A stretch of 35,639 nucleotides of DNA, from assembly GCA_018819925.1 (NCBI GenBank), contig JAHJPG010000068.1, positions 1 through 35,639 on the forward strand, given 5' to 3'. The position numbers and the translations under genes are program-made. This stretch comes from Pseudomonadota bacterium. Its GTDB lineage: Bacteria; Desulfobacterota; Desulfarculia; Desulfarculales; Desulfarculaceae. The notes under the pieces were generated by a model, which was given only the letters and a program-made list of their open reading frames with translations, had not been told where the DNA came from and searched no databases. Shown here one piece after another: positions 13,807 through 23,247 of the stretch. How positions within the stretch are numbered: position 1 is the stretch's first letter; every line of letters starts with the position of its first letter.

Positions 13807-16800
13807 ATGCGCCTTTTGCGCCTGGCTTTGACGGCCTTCATTTTTGGGGCGTTATTGCTTACAGGACCATCCCTTTTTGCACAAAGCCGTTCCGATACCA
13901 AACAGGTTCTGATCCTCTATTCCTATAAAGACGGCGTCCCTTGGGAATCCTTGGTGGCCAAAGGGATCGATTCGGTTTTCGGCTCCACCCCCAGCGGTGC
14001 GATCCAAATAAATACCGAGTACCTGGACCTGGTTCGCTTTCATGGAGAAGTGTACGAAGGCCTGCTTTTTCAAATCATCCGACAAAAATACACCAATATC
14101 AAAATAGACCTTGTGATCGCAAACGAGGACGAGGCCTGCGATTTCTTACTAAAATTCGGGCCGAAACTGTTCCCGAACGTTCCCATGGTGTTGGCGTCGG
14201 TGGAAAGAGCCGCCCTCAAACGCCCCCTGTTGCCGCCCAATATGACCAGCCTTTACAGGGGAGAGGATTTCGTGGGCACCATGGAACTGGCCCTGAAGAT
14301 GCTGCCGAAAACCAAACATGTTTTTTTCTTGGGTGGTGCATCCCTCACCGACCGCATGGTTGAAAAAAAGGCGCGCAAAGACTTGTTGCGTTATCAAGAC
14401 CGCCTTGACTTGAATTTCTGGACCGACTTGACAGCCGATGAAATTTTAAAACGAGTAGGTAAACTGCCCAAAGATTCCATCATCTATTTCCTAATCATGC
14501 TTAGAGATGCCGCTGGCAAACCTATTATCTCCCGCGACATGGTGGCAAAGGTTTCTAGTGCGGCCAATGCCCCGGTGTTCAGCCTTTGGGACAGTTACTT
14601 CGGGTCTGGGATCGTTGGCGGGAAAATGTGCAGCGCGGAATTGCAAGGCAAGACAGCCGCCCAACTCGGGCTGCGCATTCTTGCCGGAGAGAATCCCGCC
14701 GACATTCAGCCATCCCACTTGCCCAATGTGGACATGTTTGATTGGCGTCAATTGAAACGCTGGAATCTTCTGGACGTTTCCTTGCCCGCCGGCAGCATCG
14801 TTCGCTACGTACACCTGTCCACGTTCGAGCGTTACCAAAAATATATTATTGGCGCCATTGCCTTGTTGCTTTTGGAGGCGCTGCTCGTCGTGGGTTTGTT
14901 TATAAACCTGGTGCACAAACGGCGAGCCATGAAGGCGCTGAAGGAAAGCGAAGCAAAGTATCGCAGCATATTCCAAAACGTGCAGGATATTTACTATGAG
15001 GCCAGTCTCGACGGCAAGATTATGGAAATAAGCCCGTCGGTGTCGAGCTTTTCCCAATATTCCAGGGAGGATTTGCTTGGTAAATCCCTAGAGGATATCT
15101 ATGAGGACCCGAACGATAGAATCAGGTTTCTCGAACAAATACAAAAAACCGGCGGAATCAGAGACAACGAGCTCAGGCTTCTGGATAAAGACGGCTCCAT
15201 CCGTATCTGCTCCCAGAACGCCGTCCTGGTCAGGGACGAGCAAGGCAACCCCATGAAATTCGTCGGCTCCCTGCGGGATATAACCGACCGCAAATTGGTT
15301 GAGAGCGACCTGCAAGAATCCGAGGCCAAGTGGCGCTCTTTGGCCGAGAGCTCCCCCGACCACATCTTGACCCTGGACACCCACTTTAACGTTGAATACG
15401 CCAACTTCGCCTCGCCGGGTCTGACCGTGGCGGAATTAATAGGAACGCCGCTGTATCAATATGTGGACCAGGGCAGACAAGCCGAAATAAAGGCCGTGCT
15501 TGAAGGCGTATTGGCCACAAGAAAACCTGCCCGCTACGAAACCGAATATGTCAATACAGACGGGAGCATTACCTATTACGAATCCCACGCCGCACCAAGA
15601 ATAATCTCCGACAAAGTTAGCGGCGTTACAGTAATCGCCCGCGACATCACCGACCGCAAGAATGTTGAAAATGAACTGAAGGCCAGCCGGGAAAGAATCG
15701 CGGCCATCCTGGAGGCCAATCCAGACCCGGTGGTGGTTTACGATAAACAAGGCATTGCTCAATTTATCAACCCGGCCTTCACCAAAGTGTTTGGCTGGAC
15801 TCCGAAGGATGTGCTGGGCCGGCGCACGCCCTTTGTGCCTGACGAGGAATTTGACAAGACCATGTTAAATATAAAGGAGTTGTATAGTTCAAGCGATCCA
15901 GTTTCCTTCGTGTCCAAGCGTTTCACTAAATCCGGCGAGGTTCTGGATGTTTTTATAAATGGAGCGCCCATTCGCAGGGATGACGGAACGCCCATAGGAA
16001 TGGTCGGCAATATACGCGACATCACCGACTCCATAAAAATGGAGGCCCAACTTCGCCAATCCCAAAAGATGGAGGCGGTGGGCACGCTGGCCGGCGGAAT
16101 CGCTCACGACTTCAACAACATCCTGGCCGCGGTGATGGGCTACGCTGAGATCGCCTTGGCCGAGGCGGAGGAAGGCAGGCCCAACCAAGAAGAAATCCAG
16201 GGCATATTGCAGGCGGCCATCCGCGCCAAGGGTCTGGTGCAGCAAATATTGACCTTCAGCCGGAGGGCCGATTCCAAACTTGGCCTGGTTGACGTCAACA
16301 AAGAAATATTGATCGCCGCCAACCTTCTGAAACAAACCCTGCCCAAGATGATCGACCTCCGCCTGGAGTTGTCCGAGGAGATCAGCTCGGTCATGGGCGA
16401 CCCACAACAGATCGAGCAGATCCTCATGAACATGGCGACCAACTCCCGGGACGCCATGCCCGGCGGCGGGACCATCACCATCGCAACCGGCCAACAAACC
16501 GTGGAGGGCGTTACTTGCCTAGCCTGCACCCAGCCTTTTGCCGGGGACTATGTGATCATCACAGTCAACGACACCGGGCTGGGCATCAAAGAAGAAGATT
16601 TGGAAAAAATCTTCGATCCCTTCTTTACCACCAAGGATGTGGGCAAGGGAACCGGCCTCGGGCTATCGACTGTTTTCGGGATCGTCAATTCTCACGATGG
16701 GCACATCACCTGTGCCAGCACACCAGGAGAGGGCACCACCGTCACCATTTACCTGCCCCCGACTCAGAACAAAACAATTGAAACGTTGGCAGATCAACTC

Positions 16801-17187
16801 CCTGAAGCCGTGCAAGGCGGCCGGGAGACCATCCTGTTGGTCGATGACGAAATGCACATCTTGGACATAGGAACCCAACACTTATCCCGCGCCGGGTATA
16901 AAGTGTTCACCGCTCCCGACGGCGAGGAGGCCTTGGCGGTGTTCCGTGCCAGGGGCGAGGAGATCGACCTGGTGATACTCGATCTAAGCATGCCCGGCAT
17001 GGGAGGGCACAAATGTCTACAGGAGTTGCTTGCCCTGGAACCGAACCTCAGGGTCATCGTATCCACCGGCTATTCCAGGGACGGAGACCTCAGGAAGACA
17101 TTGTCTTCCGGCGCGGCCGCCTTGCTTTCCAAGCCCTTCGGTAAAAACGAAATGCTCAAAATCATCCGCATGGTCCTCAATACTTAG
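13807..17187 (+). CDS. hybrid sensor histidine kinase: ABC-substrate-binding-like sensor, three PAS, kinase, receiver
   Basis: This is a 1126-residue membrane sensor. A signal peptide ([20 protein letters not shown]) leads to an exported region of about 310 residues resembling ABC substrate-binding proteins ([27 protein letters not shown]). One transmembrane helix follows near residues 343-366. PAS domains begin near 380, 504 and 627. The phosphoacceptor His767 is in [10 protein letters not shown], the ATP-binding N box is [14 protein letters not shown] (about 876), and GTGLGLSTV closes the lid. The C-terminal receiver has VDDE and phosphoacceptor Asp1059 in [10 protein letters not shown]. 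The ATG at 13807 has GGAGG five bases upstream; the GTG at 13795 overlaps that site. The final target is unknown: the neighbouring sigma-54 activator lacks a receiver domain. A soluble ligand or partner transporter is expected to be sensed. Confidence 0.88.
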   Translation: MRLLRLALTAFIFGALLLTGPSLFAQSRSDTKQVLILYSYKDGVPWESLVAKGIDSVFGSTPSGAIQINTEYLDLVRFHGEVYEGLLFQIIRQKYTNIKIDLVIANEDEACDFLLKFGPKLFPNVPMVLASVERAALKRPLLPPNMTSLYRGEDFVGTMELALKMLPKTKHVFFLGGASLTDRMVEKKARKDLLRYQDRLDLNFWTDLTADEILKRVGKLPKDSIIYFLIMLRDAAGKPIISRDMVAKVSSAANAPVFSLWDSYFGSGIVGGKMCSAELQGKTAAQLGLRILAGENPADIQPSHLPNVDMFDWRQLKRWNLLDVSLPAGSIVRYVHLSTFERYQKYIIGAIALLLLEALLVVGLFINLVHKRRAMKALKESEAKYRSIFQNVQDIYYEASLDGKIMEISPSVSSFSQYSREDLLGKSLEDIYEDPNDRIRFLEQIQKTGGIRDNELRLLDKDGSIRICSQNAVLVRDEQGNPMKFVGSLRDITDRKLVESDLQESEAKWRSLAESSPDHILTLDTHFNVEYANFASPGLTVAELIGTPLYQYVDQGRQAEIKAVLEGVLATRKPARYETEYVNTDGSITYYESHAAPRIISDKVSGVTVIARDITDRKNVENELKASRERIAAILEANPDPVVVYDKQGIAQFINPAFTKVFGWTPKDVLGRRTPFVPDEEFDKTMLNIKELYSSSDPVSFVSKRFTKSGEVLDVFINGAPIRRDDGTPIGMVGNIRDITDSIKMEAQLRQSQKMEAVGTLAGGIAHDFNNILAAVMGYAEIALAEAEEGRPNQEEIQGILQAAIRAKGLVQQILTFSRRADSKLGLVDVNKEILIAANLLKQTLPKMIDLRLELSEEISSVMGDPQQIEQILMNMATNSRDAMPGGGTITIATGQQTVEGVTCLACTQPFAGDYVIITVNDTGLGIKEEDLEKIFDPFFTTKDVGKGTGLGLSTVFGIVNSHDGHITCASTPGEGTTVTIYLPPTQNKTIETLADQLPEAVQGGRETILLVDDEMHILDIGTQHLSRAGYKVFTAPDGEEALAVFRARGEEIDLVILDLSMPGMGGHKCLQELLALEPNLRVIVSTGYSRDGDLRKTLSSGAAALLSKPFGKNEMLKIIRMVLNT

Positions 17188-17311
17188 TAGGTGGCCGTCC
17201 GGAGTCTGCGAATCGCCGGCAGCCAATCCTCTCGCGCCCTAATCATCCCGCTGAAAAAAAACATAATTCGGGCAGAAAAAGCTTCGCCAGGTCCTCCACC
17301 TAATTTTCATG

Positions 17312-17346
17312 GTCCTTTTGTGCGGAGGGCGCGCAAGGACTTTGTA
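17312..17346 (+). terminator. possible terminator between convergent genes
   Basis: GTCCTT (17312-17317) pairs with AAGGAC (17335-17340), with further G-C and G-T pairs inside, followed by TTTGTAT. It sits between the kinase end and the convergent regulator end. Confidence 0.4.
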
Positions 17347-17355
17347 TCGAAATTG

Positions 17356-18828
17356 CTACAAACTAGATCGCATTGGGATGTCCAAGGACATTTTTTCGTA
17401 TTTCCATAGTTTTTTGTAAAGCAGCGTCCGGTGAATGCCCAGCAGGTGGGCGGCGTCCGACTTGTTGCCGCCGGTCAGGCCAAGGGCGTAGTTTATGGCG
17501 TCCCGCTCGGCCCGGGCCACCACCTCCTTGAGGGAACTGCGGTTTGGTTGGGCTTCCTTGCGGCAGTTACGGCTAAGATACAGGGGCAGGTCGCGGGGGG
17601 TGATGACCTCCCCTTCCAGGGAGTGCAGTATGCGTTCGGTGACGTTGAACAACTCGCGCACGTTCCCGGGCCAATTGTAGTTGAGCAGGATGTGCTCGGC
17701 CCCCTGGTCCATTCGGATACTCTCGGCCTGGCTTTTGTCGCTGGCCAGGGGCAGGTAGTGGCGGATCAGCGCCAGGATATCCTCCGGGCGCTCGCGCAGG
17801 GGGGGTATTTGTATTGGGATCACGTTCAGGCGGTAGTAAAGGTCCTTGCGGAAGGCGCCCTGGGCCATCATCTGCTCCAGGTTCTGGTTGCTGGCCGCCA
17901 CCAGGCGAAAATCGGCCTTGATCACCGTGGTGCCCCCCACCCGCTCGAACTCCTTCTCCTCCAGCACCCTGAGCAGTTTGGGCTGCATCTCCATGGGCAG
18001 GTCGCCGATTTCGTCCAGGAATACGCTGCCGCCCTGGGCCAGTTCGAATTTGCCGGGCTTGCCCTCCGAGCGGGCCCCGGTGAAGGCCCCGGTTTCGTAG
18101 CCGAACAGCTCCGACTCCAACAGGTCCTTGGGGATGGCCGCGCAGTTGATGCGCACAAAGGGCCGCGTGCGGCGGGGGCCGGCGCTGTGGATGGCCTGGG
18201 CGAACAATTCCTTGCCGGTGCCGGACTCACCGGTGATGAGCACCGGCAGGGCCCCTGCCGCGGCCCGGGCCGCCTCCCGCTTCAGGGCCAGGATGCCTTG
18301 GCTGACCCCCACGATGCTCTCCAGGGTGTAGCGGGTGGAGCGCAGGGAAATAAGCTCCTGCTCATAGAGCTTCACCTTGGACTCCAGGACCGACAGCTTG
18401 CGGGCCAGCTTGCGGACATCGCGCACGTCCTTGAACATCACCTGGCCGAAGACCGCGATCACCTTGCCGTCCTTCTTGATGGGAATGCGCTGCACCACCA
18501 TGCTCTGACCCTTGATGCGCTGGGACTGGTTGATCTCGGCCCGGCCGGTCTGGGCCACGATATGCATGCGCGTGTTCTCCAACACCTCTGAACAGTGCCG
18601 GCCGATCTGCTCCTGCGGGTTCACGCCCAGGAACTGGCCGTAGGGCTTATTGAAGTGGGTAATGTAGCCCTGGGGGTCAGTAACCATCATTCCATTGAAG
18701 ATGCTGTCCAGTATGAGCCGGTACATCTCCAGTTCGCCGATCTGGCCACCCTCGGGCCGGGCGGGCGCCACCACCTCGCCGGCCTGGGGCCGGCAGGTTG
18801 TCCGTCCGGTGAATTCATCGCCATTCAT
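17356..18828 (-). CDS. PAS-containing sigma-54-dependent transcriptional activator
   Basis: The 490-residue enhancer-binding protein has an N-terminal PAS domain (about 35-135; ILDSIFNGMMVTDPQGYITHF) as a cytoplasmic sensor. The AAA+ domain has Walker A GESGTGKE near residue 200, the sigma-54 contact loop ETGAFTGA near 243-249, Walker B VFLDEIGDLP near 268, and the WPGNVREL block. A Fis-type helix-turn-helix follows at the end (GGNKSDAAHLLGIHRTLLYKKL). The ATG at 18828 has GGAG at 7-nt spacing; a GTG at 18900 would add 24 residues and cover the dyad repeats. It is divergent from the transport locus, which has a -24/-12 promoter, so it most likely activates that operon in response to its substrate. 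Confidence 0.88.
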   Translation of the reverse strand: MNGDEFTGRTTCRPQAGEVVAPARPEGGQIGELEMYRLILDSIFNGMMVTDPQGYITHFNKPYGQFLGVNPQEQIGRHCSEVLENTRMHIVAQTGRAEINQSQRIKGQSMVVQRIPIKKDGKVIAVFGQVMFKDVRDVRKLARKLSVLESKVKLYEQELISLRSTRYTLESIVGVSQGILALKREAARAAAGALPVLITGESGTGKELFAQAIHSAGPRRTRPFVRINCAAIPKDLLESELFGYETGAFTGARSEGKPGKFELAQGGSVFLDEIGDLPMEMQPKLLRVLEEKEFERVGGTTVIKADFRLVAASNQNLEQMMAQGAFRKDLYYRLNVIPIQIPPLRERPEDILALIRHYLPLASDKSQAESIRMDQGAEHILLNYNWPGNVRELFNVTERILHSLEGEVITPRDLPLYLSRNCRKEAQPNRSSLKEVVARAERDAINYALGLTGGNKSDAAHLLGIHRTLLYKKLWKYEKMSLDIPMRSSL

Positions 18829-18850
18829 GCCCTGACTCCGTATCAGTTCA

Positions 18851-18873
18851 GCTACGCGTAGCAGCTTTGCTAC
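18851..18873. promoter_or_regulatory. candidate enhancer (UAS) of overlapping GCTAC/GTAGC dyads
   Basis: GCTACGCGTAGC at 18851-18862 is a perfect 12-bp palindrome. A third half site GCTAC at 18869-18873 makes a second dyad GTAGC-N6-GCTAC. It lies about 150-170 bp upstream of the -24/-12 promoter at 19020 and in the leader of the divergent activator gene, the usual place for the activator's own binding site. Confidence 0.55.
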
Positions 18874-19019
18874 GGCGGCGGGGAGTAAAAACCCCTCCAC
18901 CCTTGAGGCTTCTCCTGGATGCTTTGTGCAGGCTGATTTTTCTTATGAATTCGATATAACTAGCGTTTTTGCCGGGAGCCGTAAGTGGAGGCGGGTCCGG
19001 CGCTCAAGAAATCCCGGCT

Positions 19020-19035
19020 TGGCCCGGTAGTTGCT
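19020..19035 (+). promoter_or_regulatory. sigma-54 (-24/-12) promoter of the transport operon
   Basis: TGGCCCG-GTAG-TTGCT differs from the consensus TGGCACG-N4-TTGCW at one conserved position, and the GG (19021-19022) to GC (19033-19034) distance is exactly right. Transcription would begin near 19046, about 58 bp before the first gene of the operon. Confidence 0.75.
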
Positions 19036-19103
19036 TCTACAGTAAACCACATATCACATCGTGATGCGCGACAAAAATCCAGCCCCTTTGACCGAGGGAT
19101 GCC

Positions 19104-19958
19104 GTGGATATAAATGAACCCGCCATCACCAGCGACGAGATCCTCCTTCTATCCGACCCGGAATTCCACCACGGACACGTATGCATCGTCACCGGCGCGG
19201 CCGGCGGCATAGGCCGGGCCACTGCCGTGGCCGCGGCGGCCAACAATATCATGACCGTGGGCCTGGACATAAACCAGGAGGGCGGCGAGGAAACCCAGCG
19301 CCTGGCCCGCGAAGTGGGCGGCCAGATGATCTTCATCAAAACCGACCTCACCAAGGACGCGGACATGGACTACGCCGTGGCCGAGGCGGCCAAGCTGGGC
19401 CAGATCCGCTACCTGGTCAACATCGCCGGCATGCAGCACATCGACTTCATCGAAGACTTCCCCATGGACAAGTACGACTACATGCAGAGGCTCAACCTGC
19501 GCTCGGCGGTCTACCTGTCCAGGCTGTGCATCCCCCACTTCAAAAATAGCCCGGACGGCCGGGGAGTGGTGGGCAATATGGCCTCGGCCCACGCCCACAT
19601 CTCCACCCTGGCCAAGGTTTCCTACAACATCAGCAAGTTCGGCCTGCGGGCCCTCGCCCAATCCATATCCGCCGAGGGGGCCGGCCTGATACGGGCCTTC
19701 TCGGTGAGCACCGCCTTTGTCAAGACCGCCCTGACCCTGAACCAAATACCGGCCCAGGCCCAGAAGCGGGGAATCAGCCCCGAGGAGGTGGTCACCGGGG
19801 TGATGTGCGGCGAAACCCGCATCAAGGAACTGATGAACCCCATCGAGGTTGGCAACCTGTTCATCTTCGGCATGTCCCGCTTCTCGAGGTTCCTGGTGGG
19901 TGGCGACCTGCTGTTCGACGGGGGCATGGTGCTCACCTACGCGGAAAAGAAAAATTGA
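19104..19958 (+). CDS. short-chain dehydrogenase, 3-hydroxybutyrate dehydrogenase-like
   Basis: The 284-residue NAD(P)-dependent oxidoreductase has the SDR cofactor motif TGAAGGIGRA (residues about 31-40), the DLT cofactor-proximal segment, NIAG, an active-site Ser in NMASAHA and the catalytic pair YNISK. The late segment AFVKTALTLNQIPAQAQKRGIS is the hallmark arrangement of D-3-hydroxybutyrate dehydrogenases. Oxidation of a small 3-hydroxy acid is therefore likely, but not certain. The start is GTG at 19104 behind GAGGGATGCC. It is the first gene after the sigma-54 promoter, and the binding-protein gene follows after a 165-bp gap, so it is likely part of the same regulon. About 30 residues precede the Rossmann motif, somewhat longer than usual. 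Confidence 0.82.
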   Translation: MDINEPAITSDEILLLSDPEFHHGHVCIVTGAAGGIGRATAVAAAANNIMTVGLDINQEGGEETQRLAREVGGQMIFIKTDLTKDADMDYAVAEAAKLGQIRYLVNIAGMQHIDFIEDFPMDKYDYMQRLNLRSAVYLSRLCIPHFKNSPDGRGVVGNMASAHAHISTLAKVSYNISKFGLRALAQSISAEGAGLIRAFSVSTAFVKTALTLNQIPAQAQKRGISPEEVVTGVMCGETRIKELMNPIEVGNLFIFGMSRFSRFLVGGDLLFDGGMVLTYAEKKN

Positions 19959-20123
19959 TTCAGCGTTTCCATATCCCGCGCCCCCCGGCTGGCGGGAGAG
20001 GAAGGGCCGAAGCGTTGCATTCAGATGGGACAGGCCTGCTCCGCCGTCCGCTGGAATTAGCGCGCACCGGTCCCGGCGCCATTTTAGGCAAGTAATCGGG
20101 AGATCATTCAAGGGAGGGTGATG

Positions 20124-21377
20124 ATGAGAAGAAAGAGCCTTTTGTGCATAGTCGCGGCCCTGGCCGTGTGCCTGCTGTTGGCGTCCGGCGGCGCTGGGCA
20201 GGCCCGGGCGGCCGAGCCTTACAAACTGGGGGTGGCCCTGGCCATCACCGGCACCGGGGCGCTCTATTGCAAAGACGGCGTGGACGCCATCAAGCTGGCC
20301 GTGGATGAGATCAACGCCAAGGGCGGTTTCCTGGGCAAGCATCCCATCGAAGTCTTCATCCGCGACACGCACACCAAGCCCGACGCGGCCGTGCGCGCCA
20401 CCCGGGACCTGATCCTGCGCGACAAGGCGCGCACCGTGCTGGGAACCTATTCCAGCGCCTGCGCCGTGGCCATCAAGCCGGTCTGCCAGGAATACAAGGT
20501 CCTGCACATCCCGGCCATCAGCAACTCCGAGGGCATAACCCTTACCAACTTCAGCCCCTACACCTATCAGGTGGTGCCCAACAGCTACATGCAGGCCAAG
20601 GCCGTGGTGCTGGGCGTGGCCGCCCTGGCCAAGAAAAAGGGTTGGAAGACCTACGCCACCATCGCCTCGGACTATGAGTGGGGCCGCTCCACTCAGCAGA
20701 ACACCGTGGCCCTGCTCAAAGAGTTGGCCCCGGAGCTGAAGTTGGTCAAGGAGTTCTGGCCGCCCCTGGGCGAGACCCAGTTCACCTCCTACATCACCGC
20801 CATCATGGCCCAGAAGCCCGACTTCGTCATCGGCTCCATCGCCTCCAAGGACAACGTTGCCTGGATGAAGCAGGCCAAGGCCTACGGCTTCTTCAAGAAA
20901 ATCCCCTACCCCGGCTCGCTGATAAGCGTCACCGAGCTCATCCTGCAGGCCAAGTCCCTGGACCGGGGCCTGGTGGGGCTGTGCCGGGCGCCCTTCTTCG
21001 CTCATCTGGATCAGCCCATGATGGCCAACTTCGTAAAGGCCTTCAAGAAGAAGTACAACCGCTACCCAAGCGACTGGGCAGTCATGGAATACGACGCGGT
21101 TTACGCCCTGAAGCAAGGCATCGACAAGGCCAACAGCATAGATACCGAGAAGGTCAAGGCCGCCCTCAAGGGCGCCACCATAGACACCACCCGCGGCAAG
21201 CTCTCTTTCCGCAATATCGACAACCAACTCGGTTGCTCGTCCTATCTGGGCGTGGTGGCCGACGACCCCAAGTACCCCTTCCCCATCTACCACGACCTGG
21301 TTGAGGTGAAGGGGCCCGACTCCTGGCGTCCGGAGAAGGAAATCATCGCGGCGCGGGCTGCGGAGAAGAAGAAGTAG
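20124..21377 (+). CDS. Liv-type ABC transporter periplasmic substrate-binding protein
   Basis: The 417-residue type-1 periplasmic binding protein captures the substrate for the adjacent permeases. A signal peptide (MRRKSLLCIVAALAVCLLLA, cleavage near ARAAEP) leads to YKLGVALAITGTGALYCKDG, typical of the LivJ/LivK-like fold, then DAIKLAVDEINAKGG. No lipobox Cys is present. The ATG at 20124 has AGGGAGG at 6-nt spacing; GTG at 20118 and ATG at 20121 sit too close to it. The protein family covers amino acids, amides, urea and aromatic or aliphatic acids, so the name branched-chain amino acid does not define the ligand. The surrounding acyl-CoA genes argue for a carboxylic acid. Confidence 0.88.
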   Translation: MRRKSLLCIVAALAVCLLLASGGAGQARAAEPYKLGVALAITGTGALYCKDGVDAIKLAVDEINAKGGFLGKHPIEVFIRDTHTKPDAAVRATRDLILRDKARTVLGTYSSACAVAIKPVCQEYKVLHIPAISNSEGITLTNFSPYTYQVVPNSYMQAKAVVLGVAALAKKKGWKTYATIASDYEWGRSTQQNTVALLKELAPELKLVKEFWPPLGETQFTSYITAIMAQKPDFVIGSIASKDNVAWMKQAKAYGFFKKIPYPGSLISVTELILQAKSLDRGLVGLCRAPFFAHLDQPMMANFVKAFKKKYNRYPSDWAVMEYDAVYALKQGIDKANSIDTEKVKAALKGATIDTTRGKLSFRNIDNQLGCSSYLGVVADDPKYPFPIYHDLVEVKGPDSWRPEKEIIAARAAEKKK

Positions 21378-21387
21378 GCCGACAGTC

Positions 21388-22272
21388 ATGGACCTTTCCC
21401 TACTGTTCGCGCAGGCCTTGAGTGGACTGTCCCGGGGCATGATGCTGTTCCTGATTGCCTCGGGACTGTCCCTCATCTTTGGGGTGATGAACATACTCAA
21501 CTTCGCCCACGCCACCCTTTGGCTGGTGGGCGCCTATGCCTGCTATACGTTCTGGTTCCTGCTGCAGAACCACGATTTCGCCGTATGGCTTGCCATCCCC
21601 CTGGCCGCCCTGAGCGTGGCCCTGGTGGGTTGGGTAATCGAGGTGGTGCTGATCCGGCGGGTCTACGAACGTGAGCTCCCCGAGCAGCTACTGCTCACCT
21701 ACGCCCTGGTCCTGATCCTGGGCGACCTGATCAAGATCACCTGGGGCGTGGACGACAAGCTCATCACCCGGCCGGCCATGCTGTCCGAACCCGTGTACCT
21801 GGCCGGGGTGCCCATCGACTCCTATTTCATCTTCGTGATCGCGGTGGGTTTCGCGGTGTATTTGGCCCTGTGGTGGTTCTTGCAGAAAACCCGTTACGGC
21901 CACATTGTGCGGGCGGCGGTGTTCAGCCGGGAGATGGTAAGCGCTCTGGGCATACCCATCCCCATTATCTACACCGGGGTTTTCGTGTTGGGGATATTCA
22001 TCGCCGGACTTGCCGGGGCCATCCAGGGCCCGGTGGGCTCGGTGACCCTGGGCATGGACATGGCGGTGGTGATCCAGGCCTTTTGCGTTGTGATCATCGG
22101 TGGTTTCGGCAGCCTCCCCGGCACCATGGTTAGTTCCATAATCGTGGGCGAGGTGTACGCCTTCGCCATACTGTTCTGGCCCGGCGGCGCTCTGGCGCTC
22201 ATATTCATTCTGACCGCCATCGTGTTGATCGTGCGGCCCTGGGGTCTGTTCGGCACCCCGCTACGGGCTTAG
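21388..22272 (+). CDS. Liv-type ABC transporter permease (LivH family)
   Basis: The 294-residue inner-membrane permease forms half of the translocation channel. The pattern is typical of LivH: LFAQALSGLSRGMMLFLIASGLSLIFG at the start (residues about 5-31), VMNILNFAHATLWLVGAY, and the conserved cytoplasmic loop FSREMVSALGIPI, with about eight hydrophobic helices. The ATG at 21388 follows the binding-protein stop by 10 bp; the next permease begins 11 bp after its end. It cannot act without the ATPases encoded downstream. Confidence 0.9.
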   Translation: MDLSLLFAQALSGLSRGMMLFLIASGLSLIFGVMNILNFAHATLWLVGAYACYTFWFLLQNHDFAVWLAIPLAALSVALVGWVIEVVLIRRVYERELPEQLLLTYALVLILGDLIKITWGVDDKLITRPAMLSEPVYLAGVPIDSYFIFVIAVGFAVYLALWWFLQKTRYGHIVRAAVFSREMVSALGIPIPIIYTGVFVLGIFIAGLAGAIQGPVGSVTLGMDMAVVIQAFCVVIIGGFGSLPGTMVSSIIVGEVYAFAILFWPGGALALIFILTAIVLIVRPWGLFGTPLRA

Positions 22273-22283
22273 GGGGGACGAGG

Positions 22284-23246
22284 ATGGGCAAGAAAAAGTG
22301 GGCCTGGGCGGGGGCGGTATTCGCGGCCTTGCTGTTGTTGCCGGCGGTGTTGGGCGAGTTTTGGGTGCTGGTGCTCACCGAGATTGTGATAATGGGCCTG
22401 TTCGCGGTGAGCTTCAACATGATCTTCGGCTACATGGGGCAGTTATCCTTCGGCCATGCCGCCTACTACGGAGTGGGCGCCTACACCACTGGCCTGTTGA
22501 TGGTCAAGGCGGGGCTGCCCCTGGCCCTGTGTCTGCCCTTCTCCATGATCATGGCCGGCGCGGTGGCCTTGGTGCTGGGCTATTTCTGCATACGCCTGAC
22601 CGGCATCTACTTCGCCATCCTGACCATGGCCTTCGGCCAGCTCATCTTCTACATCATCTTTCAGTGGTACAGCTTCACCGGCGGCGACAACGGCCTGCAG
22701 GGCATAAGGCCCCCGGCCATGCTGGACGGAGCTTGGTCCTACTATTACTTTGCCCTGCTGGTGGTCACCGCCGCGGTAGTCGTGATGTGGATCATCAGCG
22801 AGTCGCCCTTTGGCTACACCATGCGGGCGATCCGCGACAACCCCCAACGCACCCGCTTCGTGGGCGTGAACACCAAGAAGTACATGCTTATCAACTTCGT
22901 GGTGGCGGCCATGTTCGCCGGTCTGGCCGGCGGGCTCTGGGGACCCTTCAACCGCAGCATCTCCCCGGACTTGTGCAACTGGCACCAGTCCGGGGTGCCG
23001 GTGTTCATGACCATCATCGGCGGGCCCACCGGCTTCCTGGGGCCCTTGATCGGCTCGGTGATCTACACTTTCCTGATGGCCTTCGTCACCGGCTTCACCG
23101 AGTATTGGCCCCTGACCATCGGCATTATCATCACCATGGTGGTGCTGTTCATGCCCGGCGGGGTCTGGGGGTTGGTGGAGCGCTACGGCGCGGCCTTGCC
23201 GGCCCGGAAGGAGCCACCGGCCGACTCGGAGAGAGAGGCATCCTGA
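22284..23246 (+). CDS. Liv-type ABC transporter permease (LivM family)
   Basis: The 320-residue second permease has LivM landmarks: EIVIMGLFAVSFNMIFGYMGQLSFGHAA (about 33-60), a central TGIYFAILTMAFGQL block and the cytoplasmic coupling loop SPFGYTMRAIRDNPQRTRFVG near residue 175-195. It has roughly ten helices and ends in a charged tail. The ATG at 22284 has GGGGGGACGAGG directly upstream. One base separates its stop from the LivG-type start, indicating coupled translation. Confidence 0.9.
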   Translation: MGKKKWAWAGAVFAALLLLPAVLGEFWVLVLTEIVIMGLFAVSFNMIFGYMGQLSFGHAAYYGVGAYTTGLLMVKAGLPLALCLPFSMIMAGAVALVLGYFCIRLTGIYFAILTMAFGQLIFYIIFQWYSFTGGDNGLQGIRPPAMLDGAWSYYYFALLVVTAAVVVMWIISESPFGYTMRAIRDNPQRTRFVGVNTKKYMLINFVVAAMFAGLAGGLWGPFNRSISPDLCNWHQSGVPVFMTIIGGPTGFLGPLIGSVIYTFLMAFVTGFTEYWPLTIGIIITMVVLFMPGGVWGLVERYGAALPARKEPPADSEREAS

Positions 23247-23247
23247 G

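Noticed and set aside
17356-18900. Longer GTG start (18900) for the sigma-54 activator
   Set aside because: It would make the dyad repeats coding and adds residues with no domain match; ATG at 18828 has a better-spaced ribosome-binding site.
19149-21515. 788-codon minus-strand open frame
   Set aside because: It spans the dehydrogenase and binding-protein genes in antisense and shows no domain; it is a shadow.
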